Source: Bacilli bacterium
GTDB taxonomy: Bacteria; Bacillota_I; Bacilli_A; RF39; UBA660
Direction of reading: 5' to 3'
NCBI GenBank assembly: GCA_900771805.1
Contig: CAAGPL010000045.1
Span: 73,556 to 137,555, forward strand
DNA: 64,000 nucleotides
Shown here in pieces: positions 26,285-34,833 of this stretch. A program made the position numbers and the translations under genes. The notes under the pieces are model-generated. The model saw only the letters and a list, made by a program, of their open reading frames with translations. It was not told the DNA's origin and did not search any database. The first letter of the stretch is position 1. The number at the start of each line of letters is the position of its first letter.

Positions 26285-27900
26285 TATTTTTCCTCCATTT
26301 CAATTAAATCATCAAATTCATTAACAGAATTATTTTGTTGTATTTTTTTTATTTTTGATAATAAAAATTCTTCATCTTTTATATCTAATTCATTATTTTT
26401 AACTAAATTAACATATTTAGGTCTTATTTCTTTCCAATAATCAAGGGTTATACTCACAATTTTATATTTATGATTAAATCTTTTTTGTACTATCATTTTA
26501 CATTTATCATAATTTGATTCTATTTTATTTAATAGTCCTTCTGTTGGGATAGTTAGTATAATACCATCTGATGATGCTGCAACTGGAACGGCATCAAGTA
26601 ACAAACCAACAGATTTTTTTAAACTTTCATCAAGTAAATATTCTTTTATATTTTTCCATTCTTTTTGAATTCTATTAAATTCTTGCTTAGTAGATTTTTT
26701 TAAAATATTATTAATTCTTATATCTTTTAATTTTTTAATATTATTATTTAAATTTTCTTGTTGTAAATCCTTTTTATTTTTATCTTTTTCAGTATTTTTA
26801 ATTAATGTTTCACGTGAAACATTAATTTCATCCATCATTTTAAGTATATATACCTCAAAAATCAATTCTTTTTGTGAAGTTTGATTTAATTTTTTGTTTA
26901 ACTCAGACGTATCATCTAATAATTTATATAATATTCTTTCATCTATTGATTTAAATTCAGAAAAATCAAAATCATTTAATTTTTCATTATTATCTTGTAA
27001 AACATTTTTTTTATATAATATAATTTTATATAAGCAATCTATAATTTTTTGTAAAATTAAATTAAAATCTTTTCCTTTATTTGATAATTCTTTTATATAT
27101 TTTATTGTTTCAGCATATTTTTTATTAATAATATTTATTAAAAATTCAAAAATTTGTTTGTTTGATATAGTTCCAGATAATTCTTGTACATTAATTAATG
27201 TTATTTTATCATCAGAAAAAGCAAAAGCTTGATCCAACATACCTATTGCATCTCTCATTCCTCCATTTGAATTTAAAATTATTTCATCAAGTGCTGATGA
27301 TTCAATATTTATATTTTCTTTTTCTATAACATTTTTTAAACATTTTTTCATACTTTCTTTTGAAATACTTTTAAAATCAAATCTTTGACATCTTGAAATT
27401 ACTGTTGTAGGCAATTTTTGAGGTTCTGTGGTTGCTAATATAAAAATTATATATTCTGGCGGTTCTTCAAGTGTTTTTAATAAAGCATTAAATGCTCCTA
27501 TAGATAACATATGAACTTCATCTATAATATATACTTTATATTTTGACATTGCTGGAACTAAGTTAACTTTATTTCTTATTTCTCTTATTTCATCTACACC
27601 ATTATTTGATGCAGCATCTATTTCTATGATATCAGGATTACTATTATTATTGAATGACAAACAATTTTCACACTCATTACAAGCATCACCTGTTGTCATA
27701 TTGTTTAAACAATTTATAGCTTTTGCAAATAATTTTGCACAACTAGTTTTTCCTGTACCTCTTGGACCCGTAAATAAATATGCATGACTTAATTTGTTGT
27801 TTTTTATAACATTTTTCAACGTTTTTACAATTGTATCTTGTCCATATACCAAATCAAATGATTTTGGTCTATATTTTCTATATAATGTTTGATATGCCAT
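26284..27900 (-). CDS. dnaX: DNA polymerase III gamma/tau subunit
   Basis: 538 residues. Walker A GPRGTGKT at 45-52; zinc cluster Cys64, Cys74, Cys77 and Cys80; Walker B YIIDEVH near 117-123; sensor TTEPQKLP; and SRC arginine finger. It is the motor of the clamp loader that places the DnaN clamp. The C-terminal ~160 residues are the tau-like extension for polymerase contact. A perfect parS site lies inside the coding sequence at 26806-26821. It is in operon order with yaaK and recR; no frameshift signal was evident. Confidence 0.97.
   Translation of the reverse strand: MAYQTLYRKYRPKSFDLVYGQDTIVKTLKNVIKNNKLSHAYLFTGPRGTGKTSCAKLFAKAINCLNNMTTGDACNECENCLSFNNNSNPDIIEIDAASNNGVDEIREIRNKVNLVPAMSKYKVYIIDEVHMLSIGAFNALLKTLEEPPEYIIFILATTEPQKLPTTVISRCQRFDFKSISKESMKKCLKNVIEKENINIESSALDEIILNSNGGMRDAIGMLDQAFAFSDDKITLINVQELSGTISNKQIFEFLINIINKKYAETIKYIKELSNKGKDFNLILQKIIDCLYKIILYKKNVLQDNNEKLNDFDFSEFKSIDERILYKLLDDTSELNKKLNQTSQKELIFEVYILKMMDEINVSRETLIKNTEKDKNKKDLQQENLNNNIKKLKDIRINNILKKSTKQEFNRIQKEWKNIKEYLLDESLKKSVGLLLDAVPVAASSDGIILTIPTEGLLNKIESNYDKCKMIVQKRFNHKYKIVSITLDYWKEIRPKYVNLVKNNELDIKDEEFLLSKIKKIQQNNSVNEFDDLIEMEEK
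26806..26821. promoter_or_regulatory. parS site 1 (within dnaX)
   Basis: TGTTTCACGTGAAACA, a perfect palindrome and an exact match to the Spo0J/ParB parS consensus. In firmicutes such sites cluster near oriC and load ParB for origin segregation and SMC recruitment. Confidence 0.9.
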
Positions 27901-27960
27901 GCAATCACCTCTGATAAGTATTATAACATTTTAAAACATATTTTAAAACAAAAACGATAA

Positions 27961-27976
27961 TGTTTCACGTGAAACA
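27961..27976. promoter_or_regulatory. parS site 2 (end of tadA)
   Basis: TGTTTCACGTGAAACA again, directly abutting the tadA stop codon, between tadA and dnaX. Confidence 0.9.
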
Positions 27977-28387
27977 TTATCTTACTTTTTTAAAAAAAGA
28001 TTGTAATAAATTTAGTGATTCTTTCGTATATAAATTATTTTTATAAATATATTTATTTTTATCAATTAATATTTGTTTATCTTTTTTTACTAAATAATAT
28101 ATTCTTTTTATTCTTGATAATTCTATTGCAGAAGAACACATTTTGCAAGGTTCCAAAGTTACATACATTTCACATTCATTTAATCTCCAATTTTTTAATT
28201 TTTTTGAAGCTTTTTTTATTGCTAATATTTCAGCATGCATAGTTGCGTCATGATTTTTTTCTATTTTATTATATGCTTTTGCAATTATTTTATTATTCTT
28301 TACAATTATTGCTCCTATTGGAACTTCGTTTTTTTTATAAGCTTTTTTTGATAATTTTATTATTTCTCTATAAAATCTTTCTTGCAT
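27977..28387 (-). CDS. tadA: tRNA-specific adenosine deaminase
   Basis: 136 residues. The zinc and catalytic motif HAEILAI (about 51-57) and EPCKMCSSAIELSRI (about 82-96) are intact. The enzyme converts A34 to inosine in tRNA-Arg(ACG). The position between dnaX and the SRP RNA is the classical Bacillus order (tadA-scr-dnaX), although here the SRP RNA is upstream of tadA. Two parS sites flank it. Confidence 0.95.
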   Translation of the reverse strand: MQERFYREIIKLSKKAYKKNEVPIGAIIVKNNKIIAKAYNKIEKNHDATMHAEILAIKKASKKLKNWRLNECEMYVTLEPCKMCSSAIELSRIKRIYYLVKKDKQILIDKNKYIYKNNLYTKESLNLLQSFFKKVR

Positions 28388-28401
28388 TATATCTTTATTA
28401 A

Positions 28402-28417
28402 TGTTTCACGTGAAACA
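28402..28417. promoter_or_regulatory. parS site 3
   Basis: TGTTTCACGTGAAACA in the tadA upstream region, 15 nt before the tadA start. Confidence 0.9.
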
Positions 28418-28446
28418 TTCCCTTCTTTTTTTAATTTTTATATTTA

Positions 28447-28462
28447 TGTTTCACGTGAAACA
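28447..28462. promoter_or_regulatory. parS site 4
   Basis: TGTTTCACGTGAAACA, 29 nt from site 3, just beyond the 3' end of the SRP RNA gene. Confidence 0.9.
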
Positions 28463-28485
28463 TTATTTTTTTATGTAAAATAAAA

Positions 28486-28556
28486 GCACACACAAAAAGG
28501 GGTTATTAAGGCTGCTATCTTTCAATCCTGACCTAATTCTAACATTTTTGTTGTGC
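28486..28556 (-). ncRNA. ffs: Signal recognition particle RNA, short (4.5S-like) type
   Basis: On the minus strand the conserved domain IV is plain: AGGUCAGGAUUGAAAGAUAG followed by CAGCC. The symmetric and asymmetric SRP loops are present. The ends pair: GCACAACAAAAA at the 5' side with UUUUUGUGUGUGC at the 3' side. After it comes a U-rich tail. The RNA is only about 71 nt, so it lacks the Alu domain found in Bacillus scRNA (about 270 nt). It binds Ffh and guides membrane proteins to FtsY and SecYEG/YidC. A TATAAT (28568-28573 on the minus strand) lies upstream. Confidence 0.93.
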
Positions 28557-28608
28557 AATTACATTTTATTATAATATTAAAAAATAATCAAGTTATTTTA
28601 AACAAATA

Positions 28609-28624
28609 TGTTTCACGTGAAACA
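28609..28624. promoter_or_regulatory. parS site 5 (downstream of gyrA)
   Basis: TGTTTCACGTGAAACA, 14 nt past the gyrA stop. Fifth perfect copy within 1.8 kb. Confidence 0.9.
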
Positions 28625-28638
28625 TATTAAAAGAGACT

Positions 28639-31110
28639 TTATTCTGTCTCTTTTATTTCATTATTATCTTTTGAATCTTCTATATTTTCATCATCTTTTT
28701 CTACCACTGATACTGTTGCAACTTTTTGTCCTTCTCTTAAATTCATTAGTTTAACTCCCTGCGTTACTCTACTCATTCTTGATACTTTATCAGCTGAGAT
28801 TCTTATAACAATGCCTTGATCAGTAATGATCATTAAATCTTTATCATCAGTTACAGTTTTAAATGCTACTATTGTTCCGTTTTTATCAGTAATATTTAGT
28901 GTTTTAACACCCTTACTTCCACGGTGAGTTAATCTATATTCATTTACATCTGTTCTTTTGCCATAACCTTTTTCAGTAACAACTAATATATCTTGATTTT
29001 CCTTGGCTATTTCAGAACCAACACAGAAATAATTATCAGATAATTCAATACCTTTGACTCCACTTGCAGTTCTACCCATAACTCTTATTTCATTTTCATT
29101 AAATCTTATCATTCTACCATTGTTCGATGCTATAACAACATCCTCATTACCATTAGTAAAATGAACAGACAATACTTCATCATTTTCTTTTAAAGTTATT
29201 GCAATTTTACCATTTTTTCTAATATTTTCAAATTCACAAACATTTGTACGTTTTATAATTCCATATTTTGTTGTGATTACTAAATATTTATTTTTTTCAT
29301 TTCCATTATCTAATAAAATATTATTTACTTTTTCATCTTTTTCTATTGGTAATAAATTAATTATTGGTAATCCTTTTGATTGTCTTGAAAATTCAGGTAT
29401 TTCATAACCTTTTATTCTATAAACTTTACCTTTATTAGTAAAGAATAACACATGATTATGAGTGGTTCCTGACTTAAGTATTTCAACAAAATCCTCATCA
29501 TTTGTAGACATACCTTTAATTCCTACTCCACCTTTGTTTTGAAGCTTGTAAGTATCTGTTGGCATTCTCTTAATGTATCCTTTGTGAGTTAATGCAACAA
29601 CTATATCTTCAACAGGAATTAATGATTCATCTTCAATATAATCAATAGCTGTCATATCAATAGAAGTTTTTCTTTCATCACCAAATTTATTTTTAACTTC
29701 AAGTAATTCTTTTCTTACAACTGCTAAAACATTTGCGTCACTTGATAATATTGTCTTTAATTCTTCAATTAACTTTAATAAATCTTGTAATTCTGCTTCA
29801 ATTTTACTTCTCTCTAGTCCTGTTAATCTACGAAGCTTTAATTCTAGGATATTATCTGCTTGAACTTGTGAAAAACCAAATCTACTTATTAATTTTTCTT
29901 TAGCTACTACATCACTTTCAGCTTCTTTAATGATTTTAATAACTTCGTCGATATTATCTAAAGCTATTTTATAACCTTCTAATATATGAACTCTATTTTC
30001 AGCTTTTTTAAGATCAAATCTAGTTCTTCTTATTATAACTTCTTTTTGATAATCAATATATTTTGAAATTATATCTCTTAATCCTAATGTTTTTGGTGTT
30101 CCGTTATCTAACATTAAGAAAATAATACCAAAATTTGATTGAAAAGCAGTATGTTTATATAAATTATTTAATACAACTTGTGGATTTGCATCTTTCTTTA
30201 GTGTAATTGTTATTTTTACACCATCTTTAAGGTCAGTATGATAATCAGATATACCATCTAAAACCTTATTGTGTACTAAATCTGCAACTTTATTTTTAAG
30301 TTCTTGAGTATTTACACCATAAGGAACTTCATCAACAATTATATAATTACGACCATTTTTTTCTTCTATTTTAGCCTTACTTCTTATAGTAATTGAGCCC
30401 CGTCCTGTTTCATATGCTTGTCTTATACCTTTATTTCCAAGAATTATACCTCCGGTTGGAAAGTCAGGTCCTTTTACATATTGCATTAATCCTAGTGTAT
30501 CTATTTCAGGATTATCAATATAAGCAACACATCCATCTATAACTTCCGATAAATTGTGTGGTGGAATATTAGTTGCCATACCAACTGCTATACCCATTGT
30601 TCCGTTTACTAATATATTAGGAAATCTTGAAGGTAAAATGGCTGGTTCTTTTTCAGATTCATCAAAGTTTGGAACAAAATCTACTGTATCTTTATTAATA
30701 TCTCTTAATAATTCTAATGATATTTTTGATAATCTAGATTCTGTATAACGCATTGCAGCTGCTCCATAACCTTCTATATTACCAAAGTTTCCGTGTCCAT
30801 CAACTAACATATAACGATATGAAAAGTCTTGAGCCATACGTACCATTGCTTCATATATTGAAGAATCACCATGTGGATGGTATTTACCCATTACATCACC
30901 GACGATTCTCGCCGATTTTTTATGTGGTTTATCAGGTGTATATCCAGATTCATACATAGAATATAATATTCTTCTATGAACAGGTTTTAAACCATCTCTT
31001 AAATCTGGTAGGGCACGTGATACTATTACACTCATTGAATATTCCAAGAATGAAGTTTTTACTTCATCTACTATATTATTATGCTCTAATCTATCTCTAC
31101 TATGATCCAT
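28639..31110 (-). CDS. gyrA: DNA gyrase subunit A
   Basis: 823 residues. The active-site Tyr is at about 122 (AAAMRYTE). The quinolone region reads GDVMGKYHPHGDSSIYE (71-87), with Ser at 83 and Glu at 87, so no classic Ser83 resistance change is present. Six C-terminal beta-pinwheel repeats include the GyrA box-like QSKGLP near 575 and an acidic tail. With GyrB it introduces negative supercoils. Order gyrB-gyrA downstream of recF is as in B. subtilis; 13 nt separate it from gyrB. Confidence 0.98.
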   Translation of the reverse strand: MDHSRDRLEHNNIVDEVKTSFLEYSMSVIVSRALPDLRDGLKPVHRRILYSMYESGYTPDKPHKKSARIVGDVMGKYHPHGDSSIYEAMVRMAQDFSYRYMLVDGHGNFGNIEGYGAAAMRYTESRLSKISLELLRDINKDTVDFVPNFDESEKEPAILPSRFPNILVNGTMGIAVGMATNIPPHNLSEVIDGCVAYIDNPEIDTLGLMQYVKGPDFPTGGIILGNKGIRQAYETGRGSITIRSKAKIEEKNGRNYIIVDEVPYGVNTQELKNKVADLVHNKVLDGISDYHTDLKDGVKITITLKKDANPQVVLNNLYKHTAFQSNFGIIFLMLDNGTPKTLGLRDIISKYIDYQKEVIIRRTRFDLKKAENRVHILEGYKIALDNIDEVIKIIKEAESDVVAKEKLISRFGFSQVQADNILELKLRRLTGLERSKIEAELQDLLKLIEELKTILSSDANVLAVVRKELLEVKNKFGDERKTSIDMTAIDYIEDESLIPVEDIVVALTHKGYIKRMPTDTYKLQNKGGVGIKGMSTNDEDFVEILKSGTTHNHVLFFTNKGKVYRIKGYEIPEFSRQSKGLPIINLLPIEKDEKVNNILLDNGNEKNKYLVITTKYGIIKRTNVCEFENIRKNGKIAITLKENDEVLSVHFTNGNEDVVIASNNGRMIRFNENEIRVMGRTASGVKGIELSDNYFCVGSEIAKENQDILVVTEKGYGKRTDVNEYRLTHRGSKGVKTLNITDKNGTIVAFKTVTDDKDLMIITDQGIVIRISADKVSRMSRVTQGVKLMNLREGQKVATVSVVEKDDENIEDSKDNNEIKETE

Positions 31111-31123
31111 TTTAATTCACCCC

Positions 31124-33049
31124 CTAAACATCCAAATTCTCTACATATACAGCATTTTCTTCAATAAATTTACGTCTAGGTTCTACTTCTTCACCCATTA
31201 ATTTATTAAATACTTCATCTGCTGCCATAGCATCTTCAACAGTTATTTTTCTTAATACACGTGTATTTATATCCATAGTTGTTTCATTTAGTTCTTCAGC
31301 ATCCATTTCACCTAAACCTTTCATACGCATCATATCATATTTCGTATTTGGATTTAAGGTTGCTAAATATGCATCTCTTTCTTCTTCATTTAGTACATAT
31401 TTAATTGTTTTACCATGCTTTATACAGAAAAGTGGTGGTTGTGCTGCATATACGTGTCCTGCTTCAACAATTGGTTTAAAAAATCTATAAAATAATGTTA
31501 ATAATAATACTCTAATATGAGAACCATCAACATCAGCATCGGTCATTATTATTATTTTATCATATCTTAATTTACTAAGATTAAAATCTTCTCCAATACC
31601 TGTACCAAAAGCAGTAATAATAGTTCTTATTTCTTCATTAGATAAAGCTCTATCTAATCTTGCTTTTTCAACATTTAATATTTTACCTCTTAAAGGAAGG
31701 ATTGCTTGTGTCATACTATTTCTACCTTTTATAGCACTTCCCCCTGCTGAATCACCTTCGACTAAGAAGATTTCACATACAGATGGATCTTTATCTTTAC
31801 AATCAACTAGTTTTCCGCCAAAGTTTATAACATCTAAATCACCTTTACGACGAGTAAGTTCTCTTGCTTTTTTAGCGGCAACCCTAGCTCGTGCAGCAGT
31901 CATTGCTTTTTCCATAATTAATTTAGCTTCATCTGGATTTTCAAGTAAAAATCTTTCAAATCCTTTACTAAATACATCATCTGCTATTTTTCTTACCTCA
32001 CTATTACCTAATTTTGTCTTTGTTTGACCTTCAAATTGTGGATCTGGATGTTTACACGAAATAATCATTGTAATTCCTTCTCTTACATCATCTCCGGTAA
32101 GTAGTGCATCATTTTCCTTTAAAAATTTATTTTTCTTTCCATAATTATTAATTATTCTTGTTAAAGCTCTTTTTACACCATCTTCATGAGTTCCTCCCTC
32201 GTGAGTATTAATATTATTTGTAAATGAATAAACATTTGATGTGTAACCTGTATTATATTGTAAGGCAACTTCAACAGCAATATTATCTTCTTCACCTGAT
32301 AAATGAACTATTTGCTCATGTATTGGAGTTTTTCCTTTATTTAAAAATTTAACGTACTCACTTATACCACCTTCATAAACAAATGTTTCTTTTTTAGGTT
32401 CTATTTCTCTATCATCAACTAATATAATTCTTAATCCTTTATTTAGAAAAGCAAGCTCTCTTACTCTTTGTTTTAAAATTTCATAATCGTAAACAGTAGT
32501 TTCTTTAAATATTTCAGGATCTGCTTTAAAAGTTACGGTAGTACCAGTTCTATCAGGAGAACATTTATCAATTACCTTAAGTGGTTCAACTGTATGACCA
32601 CCATTTTCAAACCTTATATAGTATACCTGACTATTTTGGTATACTTTTACTTCTACCCAGCTTGATAAAGCATTAACAACCGATGCACCAACACCGTGAA
32701 GTCCTCCAGATACTTTATATCCTCCTCCACCAAACTTACCACCAGCATGAAGTACTGTATAAACTGTTTCTACAGTTGAAATACCAGTTTTTTTATGAAT
32801 ACCTGTTGGTATACCACGTCCATCATCTTTTACTGTTATTGAATTATCTTTATTTATAATTATTTCTATATCATCACAATATCCTGCAAGTGATTCATCA
32901 ATTGCATTATCAACTATTTCCCATACTAAATGGTGAAGTCCAACTGATGAGGTTGAACCTATATACATACCTGGTCTTTTTCTTACTGCTTCAAGTCCTT
33001 CTAAAACTTGTATATCCGAGGCATCATAATGTTCTTTATTTTCTTCCAT
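31124..33049 (-). CDS. gyrB: DNA gyrase subunit B
   Basis: 641 residues. The GHKL ATPase domain has EIVDNAIDES (about 46-55), DDGRGIPTG and GLHGVGASVVNAL. The Toprim domain carries EGDSAGGSA near 430 and the DxD motif DADVDGSHIR, and PLFC..(Y)GLGEM follows in the C-terminus. It supplies ATP hydrolysis for supercoiling by the A2B2 enzyme. The gene starts 3 nt after recF ends, so the recF-gyrB-gyrA run is one operon. Confidence 0.98.
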   Translation of the reverse strand: MEENKEHYDASDIQVLEGLEAVRKRPGMYIGSTSSVGLHHLVWEIVDNAIDESLAGYCDDIEIIINKDNSITVKDDGRGIPTGIHKKTGISTVETVYTVLHAGGKFGGGGYKVSGGLHGVGASVVNALSSWVEVKVYQNSQVYYIRFENGGHTVEPLKVIDKCSPDRTGTTVTFKADPEIFKETTVYDYEILKQRVRELAFLNKGLRIILVDDREIEPKKETFVYEGGISEYVKFLNKGKTPIHEQIVHLSGEEDNIAVEVALQYNTGYTSNVYSFTNNINTHEGGTHEDGVKRALTRIINNYGKKNKFLKENDALLTGDDVREGITMIISCKHPDPQFEGQTKTKLGNSEVRKIADDVFSKGFERFLLENPDEAKLIMEKAMTAARARVAAKKARELTRRKGDLDVINFGGKLVDCKDKDPSVCEIFLVEGDSAGGSAIKGRNSMTQAILPLRGKILNVEKARLDRALSNEEIRTIITAFGTGIGEDFNLSKLRYDKIIIMTDADVDGSHIRVLLLTLFYRFFKPIVEAGHVYAAQPPLFCIKHGKTIKYVLNEEERDAYLATLNPNTKYDMMRMKGLGEMDAEELNETTMDINTRVLRKITVEDAMAADEVFNKLMGEEVEPRRKFIEENAVYVENLDV

Positions 33050-33052
33050 AAT

Positions 33053-34165
33053 TTATTTCTCCTTATTAAAATTACCATTATCCACAACATAAATATCAGA
33101 TTTAGCTTTTAATTCATCATTTATGTCTTTTATATCAGTAGTAGTAATAAATATTTGTATATCTTCTTTAAAATAATCTATAATGTTATTTTTCTTTATT
33201 TCATCTAGTTCACTAAATATATCATCTAGTAAAATAATAGGTTTTGTATGTTTTTCTTTAACAAAAACTTCTATTTCTGCTAATTTTAAACTTAAAATAG
33301 ATAATCTTTGTTGTCCTTGGGAAGAAAACTCTGTTACATCAAGATCATTTAAATACATCTTAAAATCATCCTTGTGACAGCCTAAAAGAGTTGTTTTTTG
33401 AAGTAATTCATTCATAAATATAGAATTATATTTATTTATAATAAAGTCCTTTAAATCGGCTTTATTTAAGTCTTGTTCATTTATAAAACTTTTATATTTA
33501 ATTTCTAAATTACCAAATCCTGCTATTTTATCAAAAACATCTTTTAAATATTCATTTATTTTATTTATAAAATCATACCTAATTTTTACTAATTCTATGT
33601 TTTTAACAGCAAGTTTTTCAGTTAAAATGCTAAAGTAAGTTTTATCAAATTTAGCATTATTTTTTTGTTTTAAATATTCGTTTCTTTGTTTTAAAATTTG
33701 ATTATATTCTTTAAGTAAAAAAACATAATCTTTTCTAAATTGTGAAAGTTCTATATTTAAAAATTTTCTTCTAGTAGCAGGAGTTCCCTTTATTATTTCT
33801 AAATCATCAGGACAAAACATAATAACATTTAATCTAGATAAATAATTACTTATCTTTTTTTGCATAATATTATCAACAGATACTTTTTTTCCATCTTTAT
33901 TTAATAAAATGGATAACATATGAATATCATTATTATCATTTGAAAAAGTACATGAAATTTTAGTACATAATTCATTATTTTTTATTAAATTAAGTTCGTT
34001 ATGAGTTCTATGTGATCTTGTTATTGCAAGAAAATAGATACTTTCTAATATATTGGTTTTTCCTTGGGCATTATTTCCAATAAAAATGTTTATATTTTTA
34101 TTAAAATCAAAATCAACTTTAGAAATATTTCTAAAATTATTTAAATTAAGTTTCCTTAAAAACAT
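33053..34165 (-). CDS. recF: DNA replication and repair protein RecF
   Basis: 370 residues. SMC-like ATPase: Walker A IGNNAQGKT (about 29-37), signature FSSQGQQRLSILSLKLAE near 281-298, and Walker B PIILLDDIFSELD (about 313-325). RecF recognises gapped DNA and works with RecR. No obvious Shine-Dalgarno precedes the ATG at 34165. A short upstream ATG with a GGTGG site at about 34180 could give a coupling leader. The small S4-domain gene yaaA, usual between dnaN and recF, is missing and comK is here instead. Confidence 0.96.
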   Translation of the reverse strand: MFLRKLNLNNFRNISKVDFDFNKNINIFIGNNAQGKTNILESIYFLAITRSHRTHNELNLIKNNELCTKISCTFSNDNNDIHMLSILLNKDGKKVSVDNIMQKKISNYLSRLNVIMFCPDDLEIIKGTPATRRKFLNIELSQFRKDYVFLLKEYNQILKQRNEYLKQKNNAKFDKTYFSILTEKLAVKNIELVKIRYDFINKINEYLKDVFDKIAGFGNLEIKYKSFINEQDLNKADLKDFIINKYNSIFMNELLQKTTLLGCHKDDFKMYLNDLDVTEFSSQGQQRLSILSLKLAEIEVFVKEKHTKPIILLDDIFSELDEIKKNNIIDYFKEDIQIFITTTDIKDINDELKAKSDIYVVDNGNFNKEK

Positions 34166-34263
34166 AATTAAGTATTTTAAAGCCCATTTAAACCACCTAC
34201 ACCTATTTTCAGTATACTACTACATACATACTAATTATATCACAAAATAAGGCTTATTTTTAA

Positions 34264-34728
34264 TTATTTGTTATTTTTTTCAAAATTAATTAACCTTTTT
34301 GAAAATAAAGACTCTAATCTTGAAGATCTTAGTATTTGATTATCAATTATTCCATATGAAATTTCAAGTTTTATCTTTTTTCCACAATTAAATTTTATAA
34401 TTGTATCCCCATATAATTTATAATAATCACTGATATTATTTAAAGATATCCAACTACAACGTTCTAATCTAGGTGATGTTGTTGGAAAAAAAATCATTTT
34501 ACTACTTTCTTCTATTATTATTGGCGATTTGTGTGATATTCCAAGTATACTTTTTGTACCACTAAATCTACCATCATAACTACTTCCAAAATATTTACAA
34601 CTATTATCAATTATTTTTAATGGTGATAAATTAATATAAATTTCTTTATCCTCTTCTATTATTTTAGATTTATCTTTTCCACAAGATAAAATTGCTAAAG
34701 TACTTCTATTAATTTCATAATTTTTCAT
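34264..34728 (-). CDS. comK: ComK-family competence transcription factor
   Basis: 154 residues from the ATG at 34728 behind AGGGGG; the longer reading from 34758 has no site. YEINRSTLAIL, KIIEEDKEIYINLSPLKIIDNSC, FGSSYDGRFSGTKSILGISHKSPIIIE and MIFFPTTSPRLERCSWISL match ComK of B. subtilis block by block. ComK is a DNA-bending activator of DNA uptake genes. The B. subtilis protein is about 40 residues longer; the C-terminal degradation tail that MecA binds may be shortened here. It occupies the slot between dnaN and recF. A DnaA box overlaps its promoter. Confidence 0.85.
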   Translation of the reverse strand: MKNYEINRSTLAILSCGKDKSKIIEEDKEIYINLSPLKIIDNSCKYFGSSYDGRFSGTKSILGISHKSPIIIEESSKMIFFPTTSPRLERCSWISLNNISDYYKLYGDTIIKFNCGKKIKLEISYGIIDNQILRSSRLESLFSKRLINFEKNNK

Positions 34729-34761
34729 AAAATTCCCCCTAAAATTAAAATATTGCAATTA

Positions 34762-34792
34762 TTATCCACAGTATTTTTAAAAAAAATGTCAA
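34762..34792 (-). promoter_or_regulatory. comK promoter overlapped by a DnaA box
   Basis: On the minus strand TTGACA (34787-34792) is followed after 18-20 nt by TGGATAAT as -10. The perfect DnaA box TTATCCACA (34762-34770, plus-strand reading) covers that -10. Direct DnaA influence on comK is an inference. Confidence 0.5.
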
Positions 34793-34806
34793 ATTATAGG
34801 AATTAA

Positions 34807-34833
34807 TAAAAAAAACTAGTTAATAACTAGTTT
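34807..34833 (-). terminator. dnaN terminator
   Basis: The 10-bp perfect stem AAACTAGTTA/TAACTAGTTT with a 1-nt centre (so a loop of several bases in practice) is followed on the minus strand by T8. It starts at the dnaN stop codon. Confidence 0.75.
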
